Notes under the pieces: model-generated
The model's database searches: none
Seen by the model: only the letters and a program-made list of their open reading frames with translations
What the model was told of the DNA's origin: nothing
Shown: piece after piece, positions 54,534 through 62,752 of the stretch
Layout of the letters: the number at the start of each line of letters is the position of its first letter
How positions within the stretch are numbered: position 1 is the stretch's first letter
From: Micromonospora sp. RHAY321
GTDB taxonomy: Bacteria; Actinomycetota; Actinomycetes; Mycobacteriales; Micromonosporaceae
Length of the DNA stretch: 64,000 nt
Assembly (NCBI RefSeq): GCF_023896955.1
Contig: NZ_JAMHIW010000011.1
Location: 1-64,000 of the forward strand
Direction: 5' to 3'
Made by a program: the position numbers and the translations under genes

Positions 54534-54578
54534 GCACCGGGCCGGAGCTGAGCGGATTCCGCGGCTGCGGCCCGGTGC
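54534..54578. terminator. Bidirectional terminator
   Basis: A perfect 11-bp stem (GCACCGGGCCG with CGGCCCGGTGC) enclosing an inner GCGG/CCGC stem, between the convergent oxidoreductase and rhamnogalacturonan lyase genes. A smaller ACCCTG/CAGGGT hairpin at 54594-54616 lies next to the lyase stop. Confidence 0.8.
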
Positions 54579-54620
54579 CTGCCACCCTAGGCGACCCTGA
54601 TCGGCACCACCAGGGTCAGA

Positions 54621-56843
54621 TCAGCGTAGGTAGATGTTCGGGGTGGATGGGGCGGCCATCGCGTCGCCGATGAAGAAGCCCGGATGCGGCGGCTGGTTGT
54701 AGGCGGTGTTCTGCCAGGCGATCGCCACCCGGTACTGCGGGTCGTGCATCAGGGTGTGGATCCGGGTGCTGGTCGGGACGGGCGTGCTGTAGACGCGCAA
54801 CGCCCGGCTGTCGGTGGTCCGCCAGATCACCTCCTCGCGCCAGTCGCCCAGGATGTCCCCGGAGAGCGCCGGCGTCGACTTGGTGCCGTTGTTGGACGCC
54901 ACGTCGCTGCCGGTGAGCAGCCGGGTCTCACCGTTGGTGCCGTACTTGTCGATCCTCGTTCCGTCGAGCAGTTCCCGCACCGGGTCGCCATCCCACCAGG
55001 CGAGGAAGTTGGCCGACGACGGCTTGCGGCCGACGTTCTGCCCCCGCGTGTTGGCCAGCCCGGCGACCGCCGACGACCACGACTCCGCTCCGGGACTGCC
55101 CGCCCAGATGTCCGCCGAGACACCCCGGCCGTTGTCGCCGGAGGCCGGCGTGGACCAGAGAATCTGACCGGTACGGGCGTCGGCGAACCAGGAACTGGGC
55201 TTGGTCGCGTCCTCGTCGACCTTGAACACCTCCAGGCCGGAACGACTCGGGTCCAGGTCGCCGACGTGCAGGGCGTCACCGTGCCCGTTGCCCGTCGAGT
55301 AGAGCAGCCGACCGTTGTCGTCGATGGTGGCGGCACCGTAGACGATCTCCTGGCGGCCGTCGCCGTCGACGTCGGCGACGGAGAGCTGATGGTTGCCCTG
55401 ACCCGCGGCGGCGCCGTTGCCGGAGGCGTTCGAGTCGAACGTCCAGCGCCTGCGCAGCGTGCCGTCGCGGAAGTCCCAGGCCGCGATCACCGCACGGGTG
55501 TAGTAGCCCCGCGCCATGATCAGGGAGGGGCGCTGCCCGTCCAGGTACGCGGTGCCGGCGAGGAACCGGTCCACCCGGTTGCCGTACGAGTCACCCCAGG
55601 ACGACACCGTGCCGCGCGGTGGGTCGTAGTTCACGGTGGACAGCACGGCGCCGGTCTGTCCGTCGAACATGGTCAGGTACTCGGGGCCGGCGAGCACGTA
55701 GCCGCCGGAGTTGCGGTGGTCCGCCGAGGCGGAACCGATCACCTGGCCGGTGCCCGAGCGGGTGCCGTCGGCGGTCTTCATGGCCACCTCGGCCCGCCCG
55801 TCGCCGTCGTAGTCGTACACCTGGAACTGGGTGTAGTGGGCGCCGGCGCGGATGTTGCGGCCCAGGTCGACGCGCCACAACCGGGCCCCGGCGAGGGTGT
55901 ACGCGTCGACGTGGACGACGCCCGTGTAGCCGGACTGGGAGTTGTCCCTGGCGTTCGACGGCTCCCACTTGAGCACGATCTCGTAGCGTCCGTCGCCGTC
56001 GAGATCGCCGACGGAGGCGTCGCCCGCGCTGTAGGTGTAGCTCTCCCCGCTGGGGGTGGTGCCGCCCGGTGGCACCTGCAACGGCACGTCCAGGTAGCCG
56101 GCGCCGAACTGGAGGGCGGGCGCCGACGCGGCCTGCTCGACGCCGCCCACCACTGCGCGGACGGTGTACGCCGAGCCGGCCGCCGCACCGCTGTCGAGGT
56201 ACGTGGTGGCGCCGGTGATCGGGCTGGCGTTGACCCGGGTGGAACCTCGGTAGAGGTTGAACGCGACGCCGGAGGTCTCGGTGCCGAGCAGCCTCCAGGA
56301 GACCAGGTTGCCGCTGCCGGAGCGGACGCTGACCAGCCCCCGGTCCAGGTCCTCCATCTGCAGGGCTCCAGCCGAGGGCGGCGGTGCGGTGGTGGGCGGC
56401 GGGGTGCTCGGCGGTGGAGTGGTGGGTGCGGCTCCGGTGCAGGTGACGCCGTTGAGCGCGAAGCTGGTCGGCGCCGGGTTGCTGCCGGTCCACGAGGCGT
56501 TGAAGCCGAACCCCGCGGTGCCGTTGGTGGCGATGACGGCGTTGTGGTCCACGTTGCGCGCGGTGACCTGGGCGCCGGACTGGCCGACGGCCGCGTTCCA
56601 CGCCTGCGTGACCTGCTGGCCCGAGCCGTACGACCAGGTGAGGGCCCAGCCGGTGACCGGGTCGCCGAGGTTGGTGACGGTGACGTTGGCGCCGAAGCCG
56701 CCCTGCCACTGGTTGGTGACCTGGTAGTCGACCCGGCAGCCGCTGGCGGCGGCCGAGGCGACGACCGCACCGACGACGCCGGCCGCGACGGCTGTCACGG
56801 TCATGGCGGCGAGCAGGATCATCCGCTGTCTGGACGGGTGCAT
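54621..56843 (-). CDS. Secreted rhamnogalacturonan lyase (PL11) with CBM2
   Basis: 740 aa extracellular enzyme that cuts rhamnogalacturonan I of pectin by beta-elimination. Signal peptide (MHPSRQRMILLAAMTV, cleavage near ASAAAS), then a CBM2 cellulose-binding module (CRVDYQVTNQWQGGFGANV, GWALTWSYGSGQQV), a Pro/Thr linker, and a PL11 domain from about residue 155 (MEDLDRGLVSVRSG, YDYDGDGRAEVAMKTADGT). Three DxDGDG-type calcium loops (DLDGDGRYE, DYDGDGRAE, DVDGDGRQE) fit the eight-bladed propeller of YesW-like lyases. ATG 56843 has GGAGG 6 nt upstream. A LacI-type operator lies upstream. Confidence 0.93.
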   Translation of the reverse strand: MHPSRQRMILLAAMTVTAVAAGVVGAVVASAAASGCRVDYQVTNQWQGGFGANVTVTNLGDPVTGWALTWSYGSGQQVTQAWNAAVGQSGAQVTARNVDHNAVIATNGTAGFGFNASWTGSNPAPTSFALNGVTCTGAAPTTPPPSTPPPTTAPPPSAGALQMEDLDRGLVSVRSGSGNLVSWRLLGTETSGVAFNLYRGSTRVNASPITGATTYLDSGAAAGSAYTVRAVVGGVEQAASAPALQFGAGYLDVPLQVPPGGTTPSGESYTYSAGDASVGDLDGDGRYEIVLKWEPSNARDNSQSGYTGVVHVDAYTLAGARLWRVDLGRNIRAGAHYTQFQVYDYDGDGRAEVAMKTADGTRSGTGQVIGSASADHRNSGGYVLAGPEYLTMFDGQTGAVLSTVNYDPPRGTVSSWGDSYGNRVDRFLAGTAYLDGQRPSLIMARGYYTRAVIAAWDFRDGTLRRRWTFDSNASGNGAAAGQGNHQLSVADVDGDGRQEIVYGAATIDDNGRLLYSTGNGHGDALHVGDLDPSRSGLEVFKVDEDATKPSSWFADARTGQILWSTPASGDNGRGVSADIWAGSPGAESWSSAVAGLANTRGQNVGRKPSSANFLAWWDGDPVRELLDGTRIDKYGTNGETRLLTGSDVASNNGTKSTPALSGDILGDWREEVIWRTTDSRALRVYSTPVPTSTRIHTLMHDPQYRVAIAWQNTAYNQPPHPGFFIGDAMAAPSTPNIYLR

Positions 56844-56993
56844 GAACTGCCTCCGGGGATCCGGTGATCGCTGCCCGTCCTCCGGCCTGCCCGGTGAGCA
56901 CGGTGGACTCGTCCACCGCGACCGCGGCGAGCGGCGATCTGATCGGGGTTGAACGCCCTGGAACTCACGGATCCGACTCAAGGCGCATCGTAA

Positions 56994-57007
56994 GGCAAGC
57001 GCTTTCC
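56994..57007. promoter_or_regulatory. LacI-family operator upstream of the lyase gene
   Basis: GGCAAGCGCTTTCC, with a palindromic AAGCGCTT core typical of LacI-type sugar repressors. A TACGAT on the minus strand adjoins it (56992-56987) and may be the -10 box, so binding would block transcription. The repressor is not in this window. Confidence 0.65.
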
Positions 57008-57119
57008 GCCGCGCAACATCGGTGACCGTCGTCTCGCTGAGCGCCTGCGGAATTGCCGGCGGATCGACCGACATTGCCGACCGCCGCACCCCCTCGTCAG
57101 ATCAGCAGAAAAGGCGGAA

Positions 57120-57153
57120 CCCGGCCCGCAGGTGCATTCACCGCCGGGCCGGG
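57120..57153 (-). terminator. Intrinsic terminator of the small secreted protein gene
   Basis: CCCGGCCCG/CGGGCCGGG stem with an inner GGTG/CACC stem, followed on the minus strand by a CCTTTTCT run; 21 nt past the stop. Confidence 0.75.
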
Positions 57154-57174
57154 CGCCTGGGTTTGCCTACCGAA

Positions 57175-57561
57175 TCAGCAGTTCTGGTTGACGACCCGAG
57201 CAGAATTGCCGTCAGAAATGCGAATCCACTTGTAGGCGGCCGACGTCTGGAGCAGATCACCGTAGTAACGGTAGTAGTTACCGGTGCACTGCAGCGCGAA
57301 CGTGTCCGTGTCCCTCTTGTACTTCGTGGAGACCTCACCCGGCTTGAGCAGGTAAGACGTGCCACAGGAACCGGTACCGTCGCACCAGTCCGCAATTGTC
57401 ACCGGGTGTGCCGAGTCGTTGCGCACCACTCCGCAACCGGCAATTGAGCAGTTACCCGCCAACGCGGGGCCAGCTCCGGTCAACGTCGTACCGGCCACCG
57501 CGACGGTCGTCAGGAATCCGGCCATCGCCAGCCGAACAGCCTTCCGGGATGCCACCTTCAC
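57175..57561 (-). CDS. Small secreted six-cysteine protein, unknown function
   Basis: About 128 aa. A Sec signal peptide ends at ALA near residue 35. The mature part of about 93 residues starts GNCSIAGCGVV and has six cysteines, the last being the C-terminal residue (NQNC), so three disulfides are likely. Conserved-looking elements are WCDGTGSCG, LLKPGEVS and YYRYYGDL. I do not recognise the family; similar short proteins occur in actinobacterial secretomes. Start: GTG 57561 with AAGGTGG 7 nt upstream; ATG 57579 is an alternative. It has its own promoter and terminator and is more AT-rich than its neighbours. Confidence 0.75.
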   Translation of the reverse strand: MKVASRKAVRLAMAGFLTTVAVAGTTLTGAGPALAGNCSIAGCGVVRNDSAHPVTIADWCDGTGSCGTSYLLKPGEVSTKYKRDTDTFALQCTGNYYRYYGDLLQTSAAYKWIRISDGNSARVVNQNC

Positions 57562-57602
57562 TGATTGTCCACCTTCCATGTATCAAATCCCCCGAGCCAT
57601 CG

Positions 57603-57631
57603 AACCTAGTAGCTGGGGATTGCTGGGTCAA
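57603..57631 (-). promoter_or_regulatory. Promoter of the small secreted protein gene
   Basis: On the minus strand TTGACC, 17 nt, TAGGTT: a near-ideal vegetative sigma-factor promoter, about 25 nt upstream of the start region. Confidence 0.7.
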
Positions 57632-57749
57632 CAGGCCCGCGACACCGATTTGGTGTTACCGGGGGTGGCAATACGGCACGGGTTGTGTTATCGATGCTGG
57701 CCTGTCTGACGTCTTGCCCCGCGGCGGGCGCACCTGATCGACTCGTCGG

Positions 57750-59183
57750 ATGGTTGCCCACATGACCCCCGACGAGTTTCGTCGCGCTGGCCACGCCGTC
57801 GTGGACTGGATCGCCGACTACTGGGCGACGCTGGAGCAACGACCCGTCACCCCGGCCGACCCGCCGGGCACCGTGGCAGCCGCCCTGCCGGCCACGCCGC
57901 CCACCGCCGGCGAACCCGTCGAGGCGGTTCTCGCCGACCTGGACGCGATCGTCGTACCGGGGCTGACCCACTGGCAGCACCCGGGCTTCTTCGGCTACTT
58001 TCCGGCGAACACCTCCGGCCCCAGCGTGCTCGGCGACCTGGTCAGCTCCGGGCTCGGCGTGCAGGGCATGCTCTGGGCCACCAGCCCCGCCTGCACCGAG
58101 CTGGAGACCGTGCTGATGGACTGGCTGGCGCAACTGCTGGACCTTCCGTCGCGGTTCCGCTCGACCGGCGCCGGTGGCGGGGTCATCCAGGACTCGGCCT
58201 CCTCGGCGACCCTGGTGGCGACCCTGGCCGCGCTGCACCGGGCCAGCGGGGGCCGCTGGCGCGAGACCGGCATCGACCGGCGCTACCGCGCCTACACCTC
58301 CACACACGGGCACTCCTCCATCGAGAAGGCCGCGCGGATCGCCGGGCTGGGCAGCGACGGGGTCCGCGCGATCGAGGTGGACCCGGAGACCCAGGCGCTC
58401 CGGCCGGCCGCACTGCGAGCGGCGATCGAGGCCGACCTCGCCGCCGGGGACGTGCCCGCCATCGTGGTGGCCACCATCGGCACCACCTCCACCACCGCCG
58501 TCGACCCGGTGGCGGAGATCGGCGCCGTCTGCGCCGAGTACGGGATCTGGCTGCACGTGGACGCCGCGTACGCCGGTGCCGCCGCCGTCTGCCCCGAGCT
58601 GCGCTGGTCGCACAACGGTCTGGAGTACGCCGATTCGTACTGCTTCGACCCGCACAAGTGGCTGCTCACCGGCTTCGACTGCGACGCGTTCTGGGTGGCC
58701 GACCGCGGCGAGCTGGTCGAGGCGCTGACCGTGCTGCCGGAGTTCCTGCGCAACGCGGCCAGCGAGTCCGGCGCGGTCATCGACTACCGGGACTGGCAGG
58801 TCCCGCTGGGCCGCCGGTTCCGGGCGCTGAAGCTGTGGTTCGTGCTGCGCTGGTACGGCGTGGAGGGGCTGCGGGCGCACATCCGCTCCGGGGTGGCGCT
58901 GGCCGCCCGGTTCGCCGACCGGATCCGGGCCGACGACCGGTTCGAGCTGGCCGCGGCGCACCCGTTCTCGCTGGTCTGCTTCCGGCTGTGCGCCGACGAC
59001 GACGCCAACACCGAGCTGCTGACCCGGATCAACCGCACCGGGCGGGTCCACCTGACGCACACCCGGGTCGCCGGCCGGTACACGCTGCGACTGGCGGTCG
59101 GTTCACCGCAGACCACCGAACGGCACGTCGACGAGGCGTGGACGCTGCTCGTCGACACCGCCGACGAACTGCTGGCCCGCTGA
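57750..59183 (+). CDS. Aromatic-L-amino-acid decarboxylase family PLP enzyme
   Basis: 477 aa, group II PLP decarboxylase. N-terminal family pattern FRRAGHAVVDWIADYWATLE, HWQHPGFFGYFPANTS, the stacking histidine in THGHSSIEKAARIAG, WLHVDAAYAGAA (PLP aspartate) and the lysine in FDPHKWLLTGFDC. It should decarboxylate aromatic amino acids (Trp, Phe, Tyr or Dopa) to amines, or act as an aldehyde synthase; the substrate is not set by the motifs seen. Start ATG 57750, or ATG 57762 four codons later. No biosynthetic neighbours. A long palindrome follows the gene. Confidence 0.93.
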   Translation: MVAHMTPDEFRRAGHAVVDWIADYWATLEQRPVTPADPPGTVAAALPATPPTAGEPVEAVLADLDAIVVPGLTHWQHPGFFGYFPANTSGPSVLGDLVSSGLGVQGMLWATSPACTELETVLMDWLAQLLDLPSRFRSTGAGGGVIQDSASSATLVATLAALHRASGGRWRETGIDRRYRAYTSTHGHSSIEKAARIAGLGSDGVRAIEVDPETQALRPAALRAAIEADLAAGDVPAIVVATIGTTSTTAVDPVAEIGAVCAEYGIWLHVDAAYAGAAAVCPELRWSHNGLEYADSYCFDPHKWLLTGFDCDAFWVADRGELVEALTVLPEFLRNAASESGAVIDYRDWQVPLGRRFRALKLWFVLRWYGVEGLRAHIRSGVALAARFADRIRADDRFELAAAHPFSLVCFRLCADDDANTELLTRINRTGRVHLTHTRVAGRYTLRLAVGSPQTTERHVDEAWTLLVDTADELLAR

Positions 59184-59218
59184 CCGGCGTCAGTCGCGTC
59201 CGGCAGACTCCATCGAGC

Positions 59219-59258
59219 GCGATACCTGTGCGTCATGGTGATGACTCACAGGTATCGC
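59219..59258. repeat. 40-bp near-perfect palindrome
   Basis: GCGATACCTGTG/CACAGGTATCGC (12 bp), one mismatch, then GTCAT/ATGAC (5 bp) around a GGTG loop, between convergent genes. It may terminate transcription both ways, but its mixed base composition differs from the GC-only hairpins in the rest of the window, so a dispersed REP-like element is possible. Confidence 0.7.
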
Positions 59259-59327
59259 ACCGCCGCCGAACCGTGGCGGGTCTCCTGAACCGGCCGACGT
59301 GGCGGGCGGCGCCCGTGGTCGCCAGGG

Positions 59328-60305
59328 TCAACGGGCGGTCGGCGTACCGGCGGCGGTCAGGCGGACCGGCGCGGCGTCGCCAGCCACGCCCGGCCGGCCG
59401 GGCGTCGGGACCGGGGCCGGCGGCGGCGGGGCGGTGGCGACGCGGGCGTCACGGGTACGCAGGAGCGCCCGCACGGCCAGCACGAGTGCGGCCACCCAGC
59501 CGGCGACCAGGACGGCGTAGAGCACGGGGCGGACCGGGCCGTCCAGCCCTGCGGACCGGATCAGGGTGCGGGCGTTGGTCAGCACGATCACGCCACCGAT
59601 CGCCGCGCCGAGCAGTTGGGCCGGCACGATGCGCACCAGCCAGGCGGCCAGCGGGGCGGCGATGAGCCCTCCGATGAGCAGGGCGGCCACGGTGGGGAGC
59701 AGGAACCCCTCTGTGCCCAGCCCGATCAGGAAGCCGACGCTGGCCGAGCCGGCCACCACGAACTCGGCGGTGTCCACCGAGCCGATCACCTTGCGCGGCT
59801 CCATCCGGCCGGAGACCAGCAGCGCCGGGGTGGCCACCGGGCCCCAGCCCCCGCCGCCGGTGGCGTCGACGAAGCCGGCGACCAGGCCGAGCGGGCCGAG
59901 GAAGCGCCCGCGCAGCCGCCCGCCGGCCCGGTTGGTTCGCAGCGGTCGGGCGAAGCGCACCAGCAGGTACGCGCCGAGCGTGAAGAGGATGCCGGCCATC
60001 CACGGCGCGGCCGACTCGGTGGAGATCGAGCTGAGCAGGGTCGCGCCGGCGAACGCGCCGATCGCGCCGGGCAGGGCGATGCGGGTCACCACCCGCCAGT
60101 CGACGTTGCCGAACCGCCAGTGCGCCACCCCGGCGGCGAGCGTGGTGCCGATCTCGGCCAGGTGCACCGACGCGGAGGCGGCGGCCGGGGAAACCCCGAC
60201 GACCAGCAGCAGGGTGGACGACGTCAGCCCGTACGCCATGCCGAGCGAGCCGTCGACGAGCTGCGCGGCGAGCCCGACCAGAGCGAGGACCAGCAGCTTG
60301 CGCAC
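59328..60305 (-). CDS. TSUP-family (TauE/SafE) permease
   Basis: 325 aa membrane protein with eight or nine helices. The two TSUP repeats carry GLAAQLVDGSLGMAYGL and LVAGFVDATGGGGWGPVATPALL, the latter being the family glycine-rich motif. Members carry sulfite, sulfoacetate, taurine or thiosulfate-type anions. The C-terminal ~45 residues form a Pro/Ala-rich cytosolic tail. GTG 60305 has AAGGGGG about 6 nt upstream. The Rrf2 regulator gene lies upstream on the same strand (97 nt apart), with an inverted repeat between them. Confidence 0.9.
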   Translation of the reverse strand: MRKLLVLALVGLAAQLVDGSLGMAYGLTSSTLLLVVGVSPAAASASVHLAEIGTTLAAGVAHWRFGNVDWRVVTRIALPGAIGAFAGATLLSSISTESAAPWMAGILFTLGAYLLVRFARPLRTNRAGGRLRGRFLGPLGLVAGFVDATGGGGWGPVATPALLVSGRMEPRKVIGSVDTAEFVVAGSASVGFLIGLGTEGFLLPTVAALLIGGLIAAPLAAWLVRIVPAQLLGAAIGGVIVLTNARTLIRSAGLDGPVRPVLYAVLVAGWVAALVLAVRALLRTRDARVATAPPPPAPVPTPGRPGVAGDAAPVRLTAAGTPTAR

Positions 60306-60331
60306 GAGCGCCCCCTTTTCGGCATCTCCTA

Positions 60332-60344
60332 TCGACTTGGTCGA
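60332..60344. promoter_or_regulatory. Inverted repeat upstream of the TSUP permease
   Basis: TCGAC-TTG-GTCGA, a perfect 5-3-5 repeat 27 nt before the start, a candidate Rrf2-type operator. Confidence 0.4.
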
Positions 60345-60402
60345 CAATGCGGCACGGAGAGGCCCGGGTCAAGGGTCTGATCGGTGGATGGGACGCCGGC
60401 GG

Positions 60403-60867
60403 TCAGATCCAGGCGCGGGGGTCGGCCGCCAGCTCGGTGACCCGGGCGGGCAGCGTGCCGGCGGCCACGTCGGCGACGCTGACCAACTCCAGGATCTCGC
60501 GCTCGCTGGCGCGCAGCGCGATCCAGACCTCCTGGAGCGCGCGTGCCGGACCGTGGTAGCCGAGCTGCTCCGGGCGCTGCCCGCGTACGTGCGCGAGCGG
60601 CCCGTCGATCACCCGGATCACGTCGGCCAGCGAGATCTCCTCGGCCGGGCGGGCCAGCCAGTAGCCGCCCTCCGGGCCGCGCTGCGCATGCACGATGCCG
60701 CCCCGGCGCAGCTGGAGCAGGATGCTCTCCAGGAACTTCGGCGGGATCTCCTGCGCCCGGGCGATCTGCTCGGCGGTGACCGGCCGGCCCCGCCCCGGGC
60801 CACTGGCCGTCGCGGCGAGCTCGGCGGCCGCGCGGAGGGCGTAGTCGACCCGGGCGGAGAGGCGCAT
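60403..60867 (-). CDS. Rrf2-family regulator lacking cysteines
   Basis: 154 aa. Typical Rrf2 winged helix: MRLSARVDYALRAAAELA, TAEQIARAQEIPPKFLESIL, LRRGGIVHAQRGPEGGYWLAR and ISLADVIRVIDGPL. It has no cysteine at all, so it cannot bind an Fe-S cluster as IscR, NsrR or RsrR do; it is closer to CymR-type regulators of sulfur genes. That fits its neighbour, a TSUP permease that may carry a sulfur anion. ATG 60867 lies 7 nt after TAACCT on the minus strand, so it is probably leaderless. Confidence 0.92.
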   Translation of the reverse strand: MRLSARVDYALRAAAELAATASGPGRGRPVTAEQIARAQEIPPKFLESILLQLRRGGIVHAQRGPEGGYWLARPAEEISLADVIRVIDGPLAHVRGQRPEQLGYHGPARALQEVWIALRASEREILELVSVADVAAGTLPARVTELAADPRAWI

Positions 60868-60874
60868 GCCGGCA

Positions 60875-60880
60875 AGGTTA
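60875..60880 (-). promoter_or_regulatory. Leaderless -10 box of the Rrf2 gene
   Basis: TAACCT on the minus strand, 7 nt before the ATG at 60867. The 270 nt from here to the next gene show nothing else I recognise. Confidence 0.5.
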
Positions 60881-61138
60881 GCCCTCCGCCCGGCCAGCCG
60901 GACGGGCGACCCTGGGCCGATCGGCCACGCATCGACGACAACCGCGTCTGTTCGTACGCGTCGCCCCGGGCCGTCCAGGAATGGTGAAGTGCGTCATGAA
61001 CCACCGTTAGGTGGGGCCCGAAACGCCGCTCGGGAGCGTCCCTATGCTGGGCGTGAAGTGCGACTGTCTGACCGTTTGCGCGACGCTCCGGCAGATATTG
61101 ATAAACACCCGTGTGCAGCTCGGGGGGAAGGCAACACG

Positions 61139-61807
61139 ATGACCGATATCGCGACACGCACCTGGGATGGAATGACCATCCCGGTGGCCGGCACCTATCG
61201 TCTCGATCAGGCGCACAAGCGGATCGGTTTTCTGTCCCGGCACATGATGGTGAGCCCGGTACGCGGCGAGTTCGCCGAGGCGACGGCCCAGATCTCGGTG
61301 GCCGAGGATCCTCTGCTCTCCTCGGTGACCGCGACCATCCAGACGGCGAGCATCACCACCGGCAGCGTCGACCGGGACACGCATCTGACGAGTGCCGACT
61401 TCCTCGACGTGGAGCGCTATCCCACTCTCGAATATCGAAGCACGGGCATCAACTGGAAGGGCAACGAGGACCCGATCTTTCAGTGGGCCCGGCTACGAAA
61501 CCACCGTCTCGGCGCACGAGGCAGACGTCACAATGTGCCCCCGCAGCCAGAGCCCGCTCCCGGCCGATTCGTGCTCAGCGGTGAGTTGACAATCAAGGGG
61601 ATCACCCGGCCGGTCGACCTTCAGGTGAATTTCGGTGGCGCCCGTCGTGATCCGTACGGGCAGAACATCTTCGGATTCAGCGCGACGGCCGACATCAACC
61701 GCGAGGACTACGGCCTGCTCTGGAACGTGGCGCTGGAAAGTGGCGGAGTTCTGGTGGGCAGGACGGTGCAGATCGAAATCGCTGGCGAGGCCATCCATCA
61801 GCCGTGA
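61139..61807 (+). CDS. YceI-family lipid-binding protein
   Basis: 222 aa. YceI lipocalin-like fold: GTYRLDQAHKRIGFLSRHMMVSPVRGEF, SVTATIQTASITTGSVDRDTHL, SADFLDVERYPTLEYRSTGI and LSGELTIKGITRPVDLQV (each shown in part). It binds a long-chain isoprenoid such as a quinone in characterised members. Two oddities: no signal peptide, so it should be cytosolic, and an insertion of about 30 basic, Pro-rich residues (about 107-140) between the strand after RSTGI and LSGELTIKG. ATG 61139 has GGGGAAGG 7 nt upstream. Confidence 0.88.
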   Translation: MTDIATRTWDGMTIPVAGTYRLDQAHKRIGFLSRHMMVSPVRGEFAEATAQISVAEDPLLSSVTATIQTASITTGSVDRDTHLTSADFLDVERYPTLEYRSTGINWKGNEDPIFQWARLRNHRLGARGRRHNVPPQPEPAPGRFVLSGELTIKGITRPVDLQVNFGGARRDPYGQNIFGFSATADINREDYGLLWNVALESGGVLVGRTVQIEIAGEAIHQP

Positions 61808-61867
61808 CGCCTGCGTCCGGACAGTGATCCCCGCCGGGTGAGCACCCGGCGGGGATGACCGACAGCA

Positions 61868-62752
61868 TCAGGCGCCGACGCGGCGCAGCAGACCCTCCTG
61901 GACGGCGCTGGCGATCTGCCGGCCGTCGGTGGTGAACATCCGGCCGGTGGCCAGCCCTCGCGCGCCGGACGCCGACGGGCTCCAGCAGTCGTAGAGGAAC
62001 CACTCGTCGGCGCGGAACGGCCGGTGGAACCAGAGCGCGTGGTCGAGGCTCGCACCGACCACACCGCCGGGCCCCCACACCTCGCCGTGCACGGAGAGCA
62101 CCGAGTCCAGCAGGGTGAGGTCCGAGGCGTAGGTGAGCGCGCAGGCGTGCAGCAGCGGGTCGTCCGGCAGCTTGCCGTCGATGCGCATCCAGACCCGCTG
62201 GTGCGGGTCGGCGGGCCGGTCACCGGGGCGGACCCAGCCGGGCTCGCCGACGTAGCGCACGTCGATCGGACGCGGGATCTGACCCCAGATGCCCAGCCGC
62301 TCCGGGTAGCGGGACAGCCGATCGGTCATCGTCGGCACGTCCTGCGGCGACGGCACCTCCAGCGGGGCCGGGGCCTGGTGGTCCAGACCCTCCTCGGCCC
62401 GCTGGAAGGACGCCGACATGAAGAAGATCGGCTTGTCGTGCTGGAGCGCGACCGCGCGGCGGACCGAGAAGGACCGGCCGTCGCGGATGTTCTCCACCTG
62501 GTACTCGATCGGCTCGACCGGGTCGCCCGGCCGGACGAAGTAGCCGTGCAGCGAGTGCACGAACCGCTCCGGGTCGACCGTGCGGCCGGCGGCGACCAGG
62601 GCCTGACCGGCGACCTGGCCGCCGTACACCCGCTGCGGACCGACCGGCGGGCTCATCCCCCGGAAGGTCATCTCGCCGGTCGGGTCGAGGTCGAGCACCT
62701 CCAGGAGCTGGTCCACCGCCGCCTGGCCGACCGCGACCGGGCTGTCGCTCAC
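61868..62752 (-). CDS. tesB: Acyl-CoA thioesterase II (TesB)
   Basis: 294 aa double-hotdog enzyme that hydrolyses medium- and long-chain acyl-CoA. VYGGQVAGQALVAAGRTV and HSLHGYFVRPGDP in the first hotdog, and ASDLTLLDSVLSVHGE with the catalytic aspartate and SLDHALWFHRPFRADEW in the second, match TesB. GTG 62752 overlaps the pyk stop by 4 nt (GTGA), so the two are translationally coupled. The pyk-tesB order is the same in M. tuberculosis (pykA-tesB1). Confidence 0.94.
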   Translation of the reverse strand: MSDSPVAVGQAAVDQLLEVLDLDPTGEMTFRGMSPPVGPQRVYGGQVAGQALVAAGRTVDPERFVHSLHGYFVRPGDPVEPIEYQVENIRDGRSFSVRRAVALQHDKPIFFMSASFQRAEEGLDHQAPAPLEVPSPQDVPTMTDRLSRYPERLGIWGQIPRPIDVRYVGEPGWVRPGDRPADPHQRVWMRIDGKLPDDPLLHACALTYASDLTLLDSVLSVHGEVWGPGGVVGASLDHALWFHRPFRADEWFLYDCWSPSASGARGLATGRMFTTDGRQIASAVQEGLLRRVGA

